Positions 1 through 6,419 are shown, counted from the first letter of the stretch. The stretch: 10,954 nucleotides of DNA from JBBPZA01 sp038330095 (GCA_038330095.1 JBBQNQ010000086.1:1-10954), one strand, 5' to 3'. Notes: generated from the letters alone by a model not told the origin. A program made the numbers and translations.

Positions 1-880
1 CGAGGGTGTTCATCTTGCGGTCGTAGCCGAGCAGCTCGGCCAGGCGCCCGAAGTCGAGAAGGTCAGGGTGCACCGTGCGCGCGAGCTGATCGAGGACGAG
101 CGCGAAGGACTCCTCGCTGTGCTCGGCCATGTAGTCGTGCAGCAGAGCGGCCTTGTCGGCGGCGACGCCCACCATCACCTCGTCGAGCTGCATCTCGATC
201 AGGCGGCCCTCGGTGCCGAGCTCGACGATGTAGCGCTCGATCTCGACCGCCATGCGCGTGACCAGCTCGGCGCGCTGGAGCACGGTGAGGACGTCGTGAA
301 GGGTCGCGCCGCCCTCGAACTCGAGCGCGGTCAGGCGCGTCGAGACCTGATCGAGGCGGCTGCGGTACTTGTCGAGCGTCGCCAGCGCCTGATTGGCCTT
401 GGCGAGGACGTTGGGGATGTCCGCGAGGATGTACTTGGCCCCGTCGACGTACAGGGAGACCACGTCACGGCGCTCGGAGACCGCGACCACGAGCGCGTCG
501 ACCTGCTTGGACACGCGCTCGGCGGTACGGTGGCGAGTTCCGGTCTCGAGGCTGAGGATCGTCGGGTCGGGCGTGAGCTGGACGTTGGCCCAGGCGATCT
601 TCGTCGCGTTGACGTTGAGGACGATCGCCCCGTCCATCTTGGCCACCTGGTAAAGGAGCTGCGGCGTGTAGTCGACCTCGAGCTTGATGCCGCCCGAGAA
701 GAGGAACGCGAGCTCCTCAGCGTCGCCGACGACGATGAGGCCGCCGGTGCGCGCATGCACGATGTTGTCGAGGCCCTCGCGCAGCGCGGTTCCGGGCGCG
801 ACCATCTCAAGAGCCTTAACCAACCGGGGCTCCTGTCGCGCTTCGAGCTCTCGAAGCTCTTCCCCGGTCCGCGACGTCAT
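1..880 (-). CDS. disA: DNA integrity scanning protein DisA, diadenylate cyclase (C-terminus cut by window edge)
   Basis: DisA condenses two ATP into cyclic di-AMP and, in studied species, moves along DNA and halts at branched recombination intermediates. The 293 visible residues hold the N-terminal DAC domain (about 1-150): LDNIVHARTGGLIVVGD at 37-53, the catalytic DGA motif at 83-85 and the RHR nucleotide-binding motif at 116-118 (GTRHRTAER). The helical linker follows (about 155-290, with ADKAALLHDYM at 241-251). DisA proteins are usually about 350-360 aa, so roughly 60 residues with the C-terminal helix-hairpin-helix DNA-binding domain lie outside the window. The start is ATG at 880; an ATG at 890 is out of frame. 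A perfect TATAAT lies 8 nt upstream of the ATG and no Shine-Dalgarno is visible, so the mRNA may be leaderless. radA lies upstream on the same strand, an adjacency common in Actinobacteria and Firmicutes. All visible catalytic motifs are intact. Confidence 0.97.
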   Translation of the reverse strand, partial: MTSRTGEELRELEARQEPRLVKALEMVAPGTALREGLDNIVHARTGGLIVVGDAEELAFLFSGGIKLEVDYTPQLLYQVAKMDGAIVLNVNATKIAWANVQLTPDPTILSLETGTRHRTAERVSKQVDALVVAVSERRDVVSLYVDGAKYILADIPNVLAKANQALATLDKYRSRLDQVSTRLTALEFEGGATLHDVLTVLQRAELVTRMAVEIERYIVELGTEGRLIEMQLDEVMVGVAADKAALLHDYMAEHSEESFALVLDQLARTVHPDLLDFGRLAELLGYDRKMNTL

Positions 881-888
881 GAGAGGCC

Positions 889-894
889 ATTATA
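889..894 (-). promoter_or_regulatory. Putative -10 box of disA (TATAAT)
   Basis: A perfect TATAAT on the minus strand ends 8 nt before the disA ATG, in an unusually AT-containing patch (889-930). No good -35 hexamer is seen 17 bp upstream (GCGGGA). A start point 6-8 nt downstream would fall at or just before the ATG. This suggests disA has its own promoter in addition to any read-through from radA. Promoter role is inferred from position and sequence only. Confidence 0.5.
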
Positions 895-1025
895 CCGCGC
901 CTTTTGCCGCATCCCGCCATTTACCATAAAGGTGCTCTACGGCGCGAATGGCGAAAGTCAAGGCGGAGCGTCATGTGGAGGGTTGGCTAGGGCGCGAAAG
1001 GCGCGACGAAGGAGGGAAGGAGCGG

Positions 1026-1072
1026 GCGAGACTGCGGTTGAGCCCGCCATAGGGGACCAACGTCAGTCTCGC
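1026..1072. repeat. 9-bp perfect inverted repeat with 29-nt spacer
   Basis: GCGAGACTG (1026-1034) pairs exactly with CAGTCTCGC (1064-1072). The spacer also contains a CCCGC that could pair with GCGGG at 1023-1027 in an alternative fold. The left arm is part of a diverged direct repeat found again at 1088-1106. A structured RNA or a protein-binding site is possible; no known family is recognised. Confidence 0.45.
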
Positions 1073-1096
1073 GACCAACGGACCGACGAAACTGCA

Positions 1097-1121
1097 GTTA
1101 AGCCGAATTATTCGGCTTAAC
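1097..1121. repeat. 25-bp perfect inverted repeat (11-bp arms, 3-nt centre) between radA and disA
   Basis: GTTAAGCCGAA (1097-1107), centre TTA, then TTCGGCTTAAC (1111-1121). The arms match exactly. On the minus strand it lies 76 nt after the radA stop and about 200 nt before disA. No T-run follows on either strand, so it is not a classic intrinsic terminator. The symmetric, AT-containing sequence fits an operator for a dimeric regulator, or a hairpin in the radA 3' region. Confidence 0.7.
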
Positions 1122-1149
1122 ATCGATCTCGCGGCGCCGGCCCTCTCGC

Positions 1150-1163
1150 CCGCGCCGGCGCGG
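1150..1163 (-). terminator. GC-rich hairpin after radA, possible U-less terminator
   Basis: A 14-bp perfect palindrome CCGCGCCGGCGCGG starts 34 nt past the radA stop codon. It can fold as a 5-bp GC stem with a 4-nt loop. There is no T-tract after it. In high-GC actinobacteria such hairpins may slow or end transcription, but short GC palindromes also occur by chance at this base composition. Confidence 0.3.
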
Positions 1164-1196
1164 CTCGCTCCTCCGTAACCCGACGCCGTTAAGACG

Positions 1197-2621
1197 TCAG
1201 GCGGCGCGGCGCCGCACCTGTCCGGAGCCCGCCGCCGCGCCCATGGCGTGGCGAACGGTCGCCGCCTCAAAGCCGGCGCCGCTTCCGGGAGGCGCCACCA
1301 CCGTGCCCACGCCGAAGCGCCGCGCCTCGGCGAGGCGCCGCTCGGCGTGCGCGACGGAGCGCAGCTCACCCGTGAGGCCGATCTCGCCGAAGCAGGCGAC
1401 CGGCGAGAGCTCGCGCGGGCCGGCCGTGGCGGCGCCATCTGCAGAGGCCACCCGCGCTCGCCCTCCCTGCATCCCGCGCGCCGCCCCGGCAACCGCGAGC
1501 GCCACCGCGAGGTCGGCCCCCGGCTCGTCGACCCGCACTCCGCCGACAACGTTGACGAAGACGTCCGCCGCGCCGAGCCCGACCCCGGCGTGGCGGGCGA
1601 GCACCGCGAGGACGAGCGCGAGGCGGTTGCGATCTATGCCGCTGACCACGCGGCGGGGAGGCTCGAGCTCGGACGGCGAAACCAAGGCCTGGACCTCCAC
1701 CAGCAGCGGCCGCGAGCCCTCCATCGCCGCGAGGATCACGCTGCCCGGTGCCCCGGTGGCCTCCTCGAGGAAGCGCTCGGAGGCGTCGACGACCTCGACC
1801 AGGCCGCTGTCGCGCATGTCGAAGACCGCGACGTCGTTCGTGGAGCCGAAGCGGTTCTTGAGCGCGCGCAGGGTTCGGTACGTGCGCTCGCGCTCGCCTT
1901 CGAACTGCAGCACGCAGTCGACCAGGTGCTCAAGCACCCGGGGCCCCGCCAGAGCGCCGTCCTTGGTGACGTGGCCGACGAGCAGGACGGCGATGCCCCG
2001 CGCCTTGGCGACCCGCATCAGCTCGCCGGCCGCGTCGCGCACCTGGGAGACCGTCCCCGGAGCACCCGCGAGCGACGGCGAGTGCAGGGTCTGCACCGAA
2101 TCGACCACGCACGCCTCCGGCCGCTCGCGCTCCAGCGTCGCCAGCACCGTGTCCAGATCGGTCTCCGCGATGACGGGTATGCGCAGCGCCTCCGGGCCCA
2201 GCCGCTCGGCACGCAGCCGGATCTGGTCGGCGGACTCCTCGGCAGACACGTAGAGCACCCGCCGGCCCGCCTCGACCAGGCGCGCGAGGGCCATCGTCGT
2301 CAGCGTGGACTTGCCGATCCCCGGCGCTCCGCCCAGAAGCACCAGCGAGCCCGGCACGATGCCCCCTCCGAGCAACCGGTCGAGCTCGCCGATGCCCGTG
2401 CGCAGGCGCGCCACGGGCGCGGCCCGCACGTCGCCCAGCGCGCGCGGCGCGACCGCGCGCCCTGAACGCCGCGGCGCGCCGCCGCTCCCGGTCGCGCCGC
2501 CGGCGCTCCCCGCGACCTCGTCCAGCGTGTTCCACTGCCCGCACCCCGGGCACTGCCCGTGCCACTTGGCCGCCTCGTGCCCGCAGGCGCTGCAGCGGTG
2601 GATCGTCGTGGAGCGTGCCAT
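1197..2621 (-). CDS. radA: DNA repair protein RadA (Sms), RecA-like branch-migration ATPase
   Basis: RadA processes recombination intermediates as a DNA-dependent ATPase/helicase working with RecA. The 474-aa product has the full family layout: a four-cysteine zinc finger (C10, C13, C24, C27), a RecA-like core with Walker A GGAPGIGKST (97-106) and Walker B ending in D174 (ACVVDS), the RadA signature KNRFG (255-259), and a C-terminal Lon-protease-like domain (about 330-474, with VNVVGGVRVDEPGAD). Length fits the family. The ATG at 2621 is chosen over the ATG at 2654 because the protein then begins MARSTTIHRCSACG, as family members do, and a TACGCT box sits 7 nt upstream. An odd stretch of about 20 residues (386-405, Gly/Ala/Arg-rich) in the Lon-like domain, just before FGEIGLTGE, looks longer than usual. 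disA follows downstream and an uncharacterised gene diverges upstream. Confidence 0.97.
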   Translation of the reverse strand: MARSTTIHRCSACGHEAAKWHGQCPGCGQWNTLDEVAGSAGGATGSGGAPRRSGRAVAPRALGDVRAAPVARLRTGIGELDRLLGGGIVPGSLVLLGGAPGIGKSTLTTMALARLVEAGRRVLYVSAEESADQIRLRAERLGPEALRIPVIAETDLDTVLATLERERPEACVVDSVQTLHSPSLAGAPGTVSQVRDAAGELMRVAKARGIAVLLVGHVTKDGALAGPRVLEHLVDCVLQFEGERERTYRTLRALKNRFGSTNDVAVFDMRDSGLVEVVDASERFLEEATGAPGSVILAAMEGSRPLLVEVQALVSPSELEPPRRVVSGIDRNRLALVLAVLARHAGVGLGAADVFVNVVGGVRVDEPGADLAVALAVAGAARGMQGGRARVASADGAATAGPRELSPVACFGEIGLTGELRSVAHAERRLAEARRFGVGTVVAPPGSGAGFEAATVRHAMGAAAGSGQVRRRAA

Positions 2622-2628
2622 TCCCACG

Positions 2629-2634
2629 AGCGTA
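2629..2634 (-). promoter_or_regulatory. Putative -10 box of radA (TACGCT)
   Basis: TACGCT fits the actinobacterial TAnnnT -10 pattern and ends 7 nt upstream of the radA ATG, so the transcript could be leaderless. No convincing -35 hexamer is seen in the GC-rich stretch upstream. It faces the TAGCGT box of the divergent gene across about 85 bp. Confidence 0.35.
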
Positions 2635-2718
2635 GGTCCCGGGCCCGACGGCATCGCCGCGCGACAGGCAAGCCGCGCGCGTTCGTGCGGCGTTTCGTCA
2701 CAGCCGGGCGCGGTCCCG

Positions 2719-2724
2719 TAGCGT
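2719..2724 (+). promoter_or_regulatory. Putative -10 box of the 2734 gene (TAGCGT)
   Basis: TAGCGT (TAnnnT pattern) ends 9 nt before the GTG start. Eighteen bp upstream is TCGTCA (2695-2700), 4 of 6 with TTGACA. No Shine-Dalgarno lies between the box and the GTG, so translation from a leaderless or very short-leader mRNA is likely. Confidence 0.4.
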
Positions 2725-2733
2725 CCGCGCCGC

Positions 2734-3222
2734 GTGACCCTCGCCTACGTCTTCTGGCACCGCCCCGCTGCCGGCGTCGAGCCCTCCGAGTACGAGGTGC
2801 GCCTCTGCGCGTTCCACGAGCGCCTCCCCTACCCCTCGGCCGCCTTCCGCCTCGATCGCCTGCCCTTCGGCGAGGCCGGCTGCGGTTACGAGGACTGGTA
2901 TCTCGTCGAGGGCTGGGCTGCGCTGGGCGAGCTCAGCGCCCGCGCGGTCGACGCTCGCCGCCGCCTGCCCCACGACGAGGTGGCCGCGATGGCGGGCGAG
3001 GGGTGGGGAGGCGTCTACGGCCTGGTCCGTGGCGACCCGGCCCCGCCCGCCGGGAGCGCACGCTGGCTCGACAAGCCGCGCGGAATCGCCTACGAGTCGT
3101 TCCTCGCCGAGCTGCACGCGCCTTGCGTATGGCTGCGCCAGCTCGTCCTCGGTCCGGCGTCAGAGGTGTGCGCGGGCGGCGGCGACGAGCTCGCCGCCGG
3201 GCGCGCCCCGATCACTCCGTGA
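2734..3222 (+). CDS. Conserved-type hypothetical protein, 162 aa, two similar halves, possible ferredoxin-like alpha/beta barrel
   Basis: I do not recognise a named family with certainty. The protein is soluble, with no signal peptide or membrane segment, and rich in aromatic residues. It begins TLAYVFWHRP, with Y-x2-RLCAFHERL at about 20-31, GYEDWYLVEGWAALGEL at 51-67, and a second block WLDKPRGIAYESFLAEL (111-127) followed by WLRQLVLGP (133-141). The two blocks each have a 'W-x-[HK]-P ... YE-x-[FL] ... L' pattern, consistent with two ferredoxin-like halves as in dimeric alpha/beta-barrel proteins of the EthD/NIPSNAP type. That is inference from pattern only. The GTG start at 2734 is supported by the TAGCGT box 9 nt upstream. 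It diverges from radA and its last 11 bp overlap the convergent CDGSH gene. Codon bias strongly supports a real gene. Confidence 0.85.
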   Translation: MTLAYVFWHRPAAGVEPSEYEVRLCAFHERLPYPSAAFRLDRLPFGEAGCGYEDWYLVEGWAALGELSARAVDARRRLPHDEVAAMAGEGWGGVYGLVRGDPAPPAGSARWLDKPRGIAYESFLAELHAPCVWLRQLVLGPASEVCAGGGDELAAGRAPITP

Positions 3223-3430
3223 CGCCTGCGCGCCAGCAGTGCTCGAAGCCCGCCGCCTTGTGCGAGGCGTCGCAGAACGGCTTGGTGCGCGACTGGCCGC
3301 AGCGGCACAGCACGATGGGCTCGTCCCCCGCCAGCCGGTGCTCGCGCCCTTCGGCGTCCACCAGCCGGATCGGGCCGGTCACCTTGTAGGGCCCGCGGTC
3401 GCGGACCTTGATCTCGACCTGGGGATCCAC
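3212..3430 (-). CDS. Small CDGSH-type [2Fe-2S] iron-sulfur protein (CDASH variant)
   Basis: CDGSH proteins hold a redox-active [2Fe-2S] cluster with three Cys and one His ligand; bacterial single-domain members are small, soluble and of uncertain role in iron or redox handling. The 72-aa product (MDPQVEIKVRDRGPYKVTGP...) has the complete ligand set in CRCGQSRTKPFCDASH: C42, C44, C53 and H57, with the conserved S47, P51 and D54. The usual Gly after Asp is Ala (CDASH). Both the length and the N-terminal 'GPY-x-V-x-GP' strand are typical of bacterial members. GTG at 3430 is the best start: a TAAGCT box lies 11 nt upstream and no Shine-Dalgarno is visible. The frame remains open far upstream only as an antisense-type shadow of the regulator gene. 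The stop overlaps the end of the convergent gene by 11 bp. Confidence 0.9.
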   Translation of the reverse strand: MDPQVEIKVRDRGPYKVTGPIRLVDAEGREHRLAGDEPIVLCRCGQSRTKPFCDASHKAAGFEHCWRAGVTE

Positions 3431-3441
3431 GGCGACGAGCG

Positions 3442-3447
3442 AGCTTA
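3442..3447 (-). promoter_or_regulatory. Putative -10 box of the CDGSH gene (TAAGCT)
   Basis: TAAGCT (TAnnnT) on the minus strand ends 11 nt before the GTG start at 3430. It lies just downstream of a hairpin that may end transcription of the upstream regulator gene, so the small protein could be expressed on its own. No -35 is recognisable. Confidence 0.3.
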
Positions 3448-3454
3448 CCCGCGC

Positions 3455-3470
3455 CCGCGCCGTCGCGCGG
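3455..3470 (-). terminator. 6-bp GC hairpin between the regulator gene and the CDGSH gene
   Basis: CCGCGC-cgtc-GCGCGG is a perfect 6-bp stem with a 4-nt loop, about 20 nt after the TAA of the regulator gene and just before the CDGSH promoter box. It lacks a T-run, so if it terminates it is a U-less type. Chance formation at this GC content is possible. Confidence 0.35.
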
Positions 3471-3489
3471 CCCCGACCCCGACCGCCCT

Positions 3490-6309
3490 TTACCAGCTCA
3501 CGAGCTTCCAGATCTCGGGGAGCCGGGTGGCCTCGTCGGCGCCCACCTCCGAGAACAGCGCCACGGCCCGCTTGAGATGCGTCATCGCCTCGTCGGCGCG
3601 GCCCTCCGCATGGTGCAGGTCGGCGAGGTTGTTCTCGAGCGCCGCCTCGCGGTGGCGGTCGCCGTAGGCGGCGCACAGGCTCAGGGCGCTCTCGGTGAGC
3701 TCCAGCGCCTCGTCGAGCGCGCCGGCGTCGCGCCGCACCAGCGCGAGGTTGTTGAGCGCCGCCGCCTGGGCGGGATCGTCGGCGAGCTCGCGTGCGAGCG
3801 CGAGGCTGCGCTCCAGCTCCACGCGGGCGGGCTCGAGCCTGCCCGCGCTGCGGGCGAGGACGCCGAGCATGTTGTGAGCCTGCGCCTGCGCGCGCACGTC
3901 CTCTGTGGCCTGCGCCATCTCCAGGGCCTCGCTCGCGAGCGCCCCGGCCGCGTCGAGTCGCCCCGCGCGCTGGAGGGTCAGCGCGAGGTCGGCCTGTATT
4001 CGCGCCCGCAGCGCGCGCCGGTCCGCGCCGGTCTCGTCCAGTGCGGCCCGGAAGCGCGCCTCGGCGCGCTCCCATTCGCCACGGCGGTGGTGGACCTCCC
4101 CGAGCTTGTGCTCGATGGGGCCGAGGGCCTCCGGCCCGCACTGGGCGGCGGCGCTCTCGTAGGCGAGCAGCGCGCCGCCGTAGTCGCCCAGCAGGGTCCG
4201 CAGGTCGCCCATGCGCTCGTGCAGGGCGGCCGCGTCGGGATAGCCGAGGGCGAGCGCGGACTCGAGCTGGTCCAGCGCGTCCGCGTGCGCGTGCACGGAC
4301 GCCGCGTGCTCCGCGGCGCGACGGTACTGCTCTGCCGCCTGCGCCTGGTCGCCGGCCAGGCGCAGGTGCTGGGCGAGCAGCGCCGCGTGCTCGGCGCCCG
4401 GGCGGCCGCGGGAGAGCGAGGAGGCAATGCGCCGATGCAGCAGCCGGCGCCGTGCGAGGCTGGTCTCCTCGTAGACGAGCGCCCGCAGCCCCTCGTGCGA
4501 GAAGTCATAGCCGGGCTCGGTCCCCGCGACCTCGCGCACCAGTCCCTGGGTCACGAGCACCTCGATCGCGCCTACGACCTCCTCGTCACCGCGGCCGCTC
4601 GCCTCGCGCACCGTGTCGAGGTCGAAGGAGCGGCCCACCGCCGCCGCGGCGCCGAGCACCTGGCGCGCGACGGCGCCGAGGGGGTCCAGTCGCGCGCCCA
4701 GCAGGCTGCGAACCTCTCCGGGCATGGCTCCCTGCCCCGAATCGCCCCCCGCCCGCAGCGCCGCGAGATATTCGGACACGAACAGCGGCAGGCCCTCGCT
4801 CTCCAGGTAGACGCGCCGCTGCAGGGCGGCCTCGGGGCCGTTCGGCAGGGCCGCCCGAACGAGCTCCGCCACCTCGCCCTCCTCGAGCCGCGACGGGGTG
4901 ACGATGGTCGCCATCCCCTCCCGGGACAGGTCGACGGCCAGCCGGCGCAGGCGGTGGCCGGGGGGCACGGCCTCGCTGCGCCAGCCGACCACGAGCAGCA
5001 GCGCCCGGCCTCTGAGCCTGCGGCCCAGATAGGCGATGACGTCGAGCGTGGCCTCGTCAGCGCCGTGGACGTCGTCCAGGAACACGATCCCCGCAACGGG
5101 GCCCGCGCAGGCGGCGCTGAGCACCGAGGCCACGCCCTCGAGCAGGCGGACGCGGGCGCCCGGGCCGTCGAGCGGCAGTGGAGCGGGCGCGTCCGCGCTG
5201 AGGGCCGCCACCTCGGGCACCAGCAGCGAGGCGTCGGCCAGCCTCTGCGGCGCGATGCTCCCCGACCAGCCCGAACCGTGGCCGACGGCCTCACGCAGCA
5301 GCTCGACGACAGGCCCGTAAGGGAGCCCGGCCTCGTCGTCGTGGCAGCGCGCGGCCAGCACCACCGCCCCACGGGTGCGCGCCGCTCGCATCAACTCGTC
5401 GCCCAGCCGCGTCTTCCCGATCCCCGCCTCCCCCTCGATCACGGCCAGGCGGCCGTCGACCTCGGCGGCGGCGTGCGCCCCAGTGAGCGCCGCCAGCTCC
5501 GGCGCCCGCCCCACCAGCGGCAGCTGCGGCGGTGCAACGGCGACGGATGCGGCTCGCGCTACGGGCGGCGGAGTGTCCGGCGGCGGGACGGCGCCCGAGT
5601 CCACCTGCTCGTACAGGACCGCGGTCTCCTCGAGCGGCGCGACCCCGAGCTCTCGGCTCAGCGTTCGAACGCAGTGGCGGTACTGGGCGAGGGCCGCCGC
5701 GCGGTCGCCGCTCCAGGCGTACAGGCGGATGAGCGCGCGATGGGCAGGCTCGTGCACGGGGTCGAGCTCGAGCCAGCGCCGCCCGTGCGCGACCGCCCGG
5801 TCGTAGTCGCCGCGCAGCGCGAGCAGCTCGACGAGACGTCGCAGCGCCGAGCTCAGCTCGCGCTCCAGCGCGTCGGCCTCGGCCAGCTGCCAGTGATCGA
5901 AGGCAGCGCTGTCGCGCAGGGAGAAGCCCTCCAGGAAGGCGCCGGAGAAGAGCCCAACGGCCTCGCTGAGCGCCTCGGGCGACGCGCCTGGCGCAGCAAG
6001 CGCCCTGAACTGCGCGACGTCGAGCTCGAGCCCCCGTCCGCGCCGCAGGGCGATGCTGTCGCCCGCTGTGTCGAGCCACTGCGCGCCCACCGCCCCGCGC
6101 AGGGTCGACAGAGTGCGACGCAGGGCGCCGCGCGAGCGCTCGCGGTCGTGCGCGGGCCAAAGCAGCTCGCAGAGCGCCTCCCGCGGCCGCGGGCGCTCGG
6201 CCAGCGCGAGGTGGGCCAGCAATGCAATCGCCTTGCGGGTATCGAAAGCCACCGGCTCTCCGTCCCGGCGAACGCGCGGCGCGCCGAGCAGGGTGATCTC
6301 AACCGCCAC
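3490..6309 (-). CDS. AfsR/SARP-family transcriptional regulator: winged helix, BTAD, AAA ATPase, TPR repeats
   Basis: This is a large signal-integrating transcription factor of 939 aa. An OmpR-like winged helix (about 1-95; TRKAIALLAHLAL, ELLWPAHD, GALRRTLSTLR) binds DNA. It is followed by the bacterial transcriptional activation domain (BTAD, about 96-240; GDYDRAVAHGRRWLELDPVHE, LARSRELGVAP-like SRELGVAP at 218-225). After a Pro-rich linker comes an AAA/STAND-like ATPase with Walker A GEAGIGKT (293-300) and Walker B VFLDD (409-413). The C-terminal third (about 640-935) is TPR-like helix pairs (LNNLALVRRDAG, LENNLADLHHAEG). The GTG at 6309 gives the normal family N-terminus (MAVEITLLG-xP-V). 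Upstream in-frame codons only read antisense through the opposite operon. Leaderless start is possible: TATCGT ends 6 nt upstream. Relatives control antibiotic or secondary metabolism, but no biosynthetic genes are visible. The divergent signalling operon is an obvious candidate target. Confidence 0.93.
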   Translation of the reverse strand: MAVEITLLGAPRVRRDGEPVAFDTRKAIALLAHLALAERPRPREALCELLWPAHDRERSRGALRRTLSTLRGAVGAQWLDTAGDSIALRRGRGLELDVAQFRALAAPGASPEALSEAVGLFSGAFLEGFSLRDSAAFDHWQLAEADALERELSSALRRLVELLALRGDYDRAVAHGRRWLELDPVHEPAHRALIRLYAWSGDRAAALAQYRHCVRTLSRELGVAPLEETAVLYEQVDSGAVPPPDTPPPVARAASVAVAPPQLPLVGRAPELAALTGAHAAAEVDGRLAVIEGEAGIGKTRLGDELMRAARTRGAVVLAARCHDDEAGLPYGPVVELLREAVGHGSGWSGSIAPQRLADASLLVPEVAALSADAPAPLPLDGPGARVRLLEGVASVLSAACAGPVAGIVFLDDVHGADEATLDVIAYLGRRLRGRALLLVVGWRSEAVPPGHRLRRLAVDLSREGMATIVTPSRLEEGEVAELVRAALPNGPEAALQRRVYLESEGLPLFVSEYLAALRAGGDSGQGAMPGEVRSLLGARLDPLGAVARQVLGAAAAVGRSFDLDTVREASGRGDEEVVGAIEVLVTQGLVREVAGTEPGYDFSHEGLRALVYEETSLARRRLLHRRIASSLSRGRPGAEHAALLAQHLRLAGDQAQAAEQYRRAAEHAASVHAHADALDQLESALALGYPDAAALHERMGDLRTLLGDYGGALLAYESAAAQCGPEALGPIEHKLGEVHHRRGEWERAEARFRAALDETGADRRALRARIQADLALTLQRAGRLDAAGALASEALEMAQATEDVRAQAQAHNMLGVLARSAGRLEPARVELERSLALARELADDPAQAAALNNLALVRRDAGALDEALELTESALSLCAAYGDRHREAALENNLADLHHAEGRADEAMTHLKRAVALFSEVGADEATRLPEIWKLVSW

Positions 6310-6315
6310 AGCGCC

Positions 6316-6321
6316 ACGATA
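6316..6321 (-). promoter_or_regulatory. Putative -10 box of the AfsR/SARP gene (TATCGT)
   Basis: TATCGT on the minus strand ends 6 nt before the GTG start at 6309, placing the likely transcription start on or next to the start codon. A weak TTACGA lies 18 bp upstream (6340-6345). No Shine-Dalgarno is visible. Confidence 0.35.
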
Positions 6322-6403
6322 AACGCCAACGCGACGGGTTCGTAACGGGAAGCGGACGGTCGGCCAGGAAGCTGGTCCGGCGATGGTCATCCACCAGACG
6401 ACA

Positions 6404-6419
6404 GCGCAGTCCACTGCGC
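6404..6419. promoter_or_regulatory. 16-bp inverted repeat (GCGCAGT-cc-ACTGCGC), candidate operator between regulator and operon
   Basis: Two perfect 7-bp arms separated by 2 bp lie in the 157-bp spacer between the divergent SARP gene and the membrane-sensor operon. The repeat overlaps where a -35 element would lie for the TAGCCT box at 6432-6437 and is 95 bp from the SARP start. The compact dyad fits a site for a dimeric regulator. No match to a named operator is claimed. Confidence 0.45.

Larger units (their letters stand above)
881..1196. other. radA-disA intergenic region, 316 bp, non-coding, rich in inverted and direct repeats
   Basis: No credible gene is seen here on either strand; open frames crossing it are extensions of antisense frames. 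Reading in the radA to disA direction it contains a 14-bp GC palindrome (1150-1163), a 25-bp inverted repeat (1097-1121), two diverged 19-bp direct repeats (1028-1046 and 1088-1106, 14 of 19 identical), a 9-bp inverted repeat (1026-1034 with 1064-1072), and finally the disA -10 box. A TTGACT (956-961, minus strand) could be part of a second, weaker promoter. Base composition is lower in GC than the flanking genes around 1090-1125 and 889-930. Confidence 0.6.

Noticed and set aside
68..1120. 350-codon plus-strand frame across disA
   Set aside because: Antisense of disA, whose motifs (DGA, RHR) are on the minus strand; continues into the non-coding gap.
1026..1121. CRISPR array or mobile-element ends
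   Set aside because: Only two diverged direct repeats, no regular spacers, no transposase or target-site duplication nearby.
881..1196. c-di-AMP (ydaO-type) riboswitch before disA
   Set aside because: The gap is rich in repeats but I could not recognise the conserved ydaO core sequence or fold, so no riboswitch is called.
1248..2465. 405-codon plus-strand frame across radA
   Set aside because: Antisense of radA; Arg/His-rich, with no recognisable domain.
2622..2654. Upstream ATG start for radA at 2654
   Set aside because: Adds an 11-residue Gly/Pro segment before the conserved N-terminal zinc finger start, and would overlap the likely promoter.
3577..6345. 922-codon open frame on the plus strand opposite the SARP gene
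   Set aside because: Antisense shadow of a GC-rich gene. The product is Arg/Gln/Gly-rich with no domain, while the minus frame has a complete winged helix, BTAD, AAA and TPR protein.
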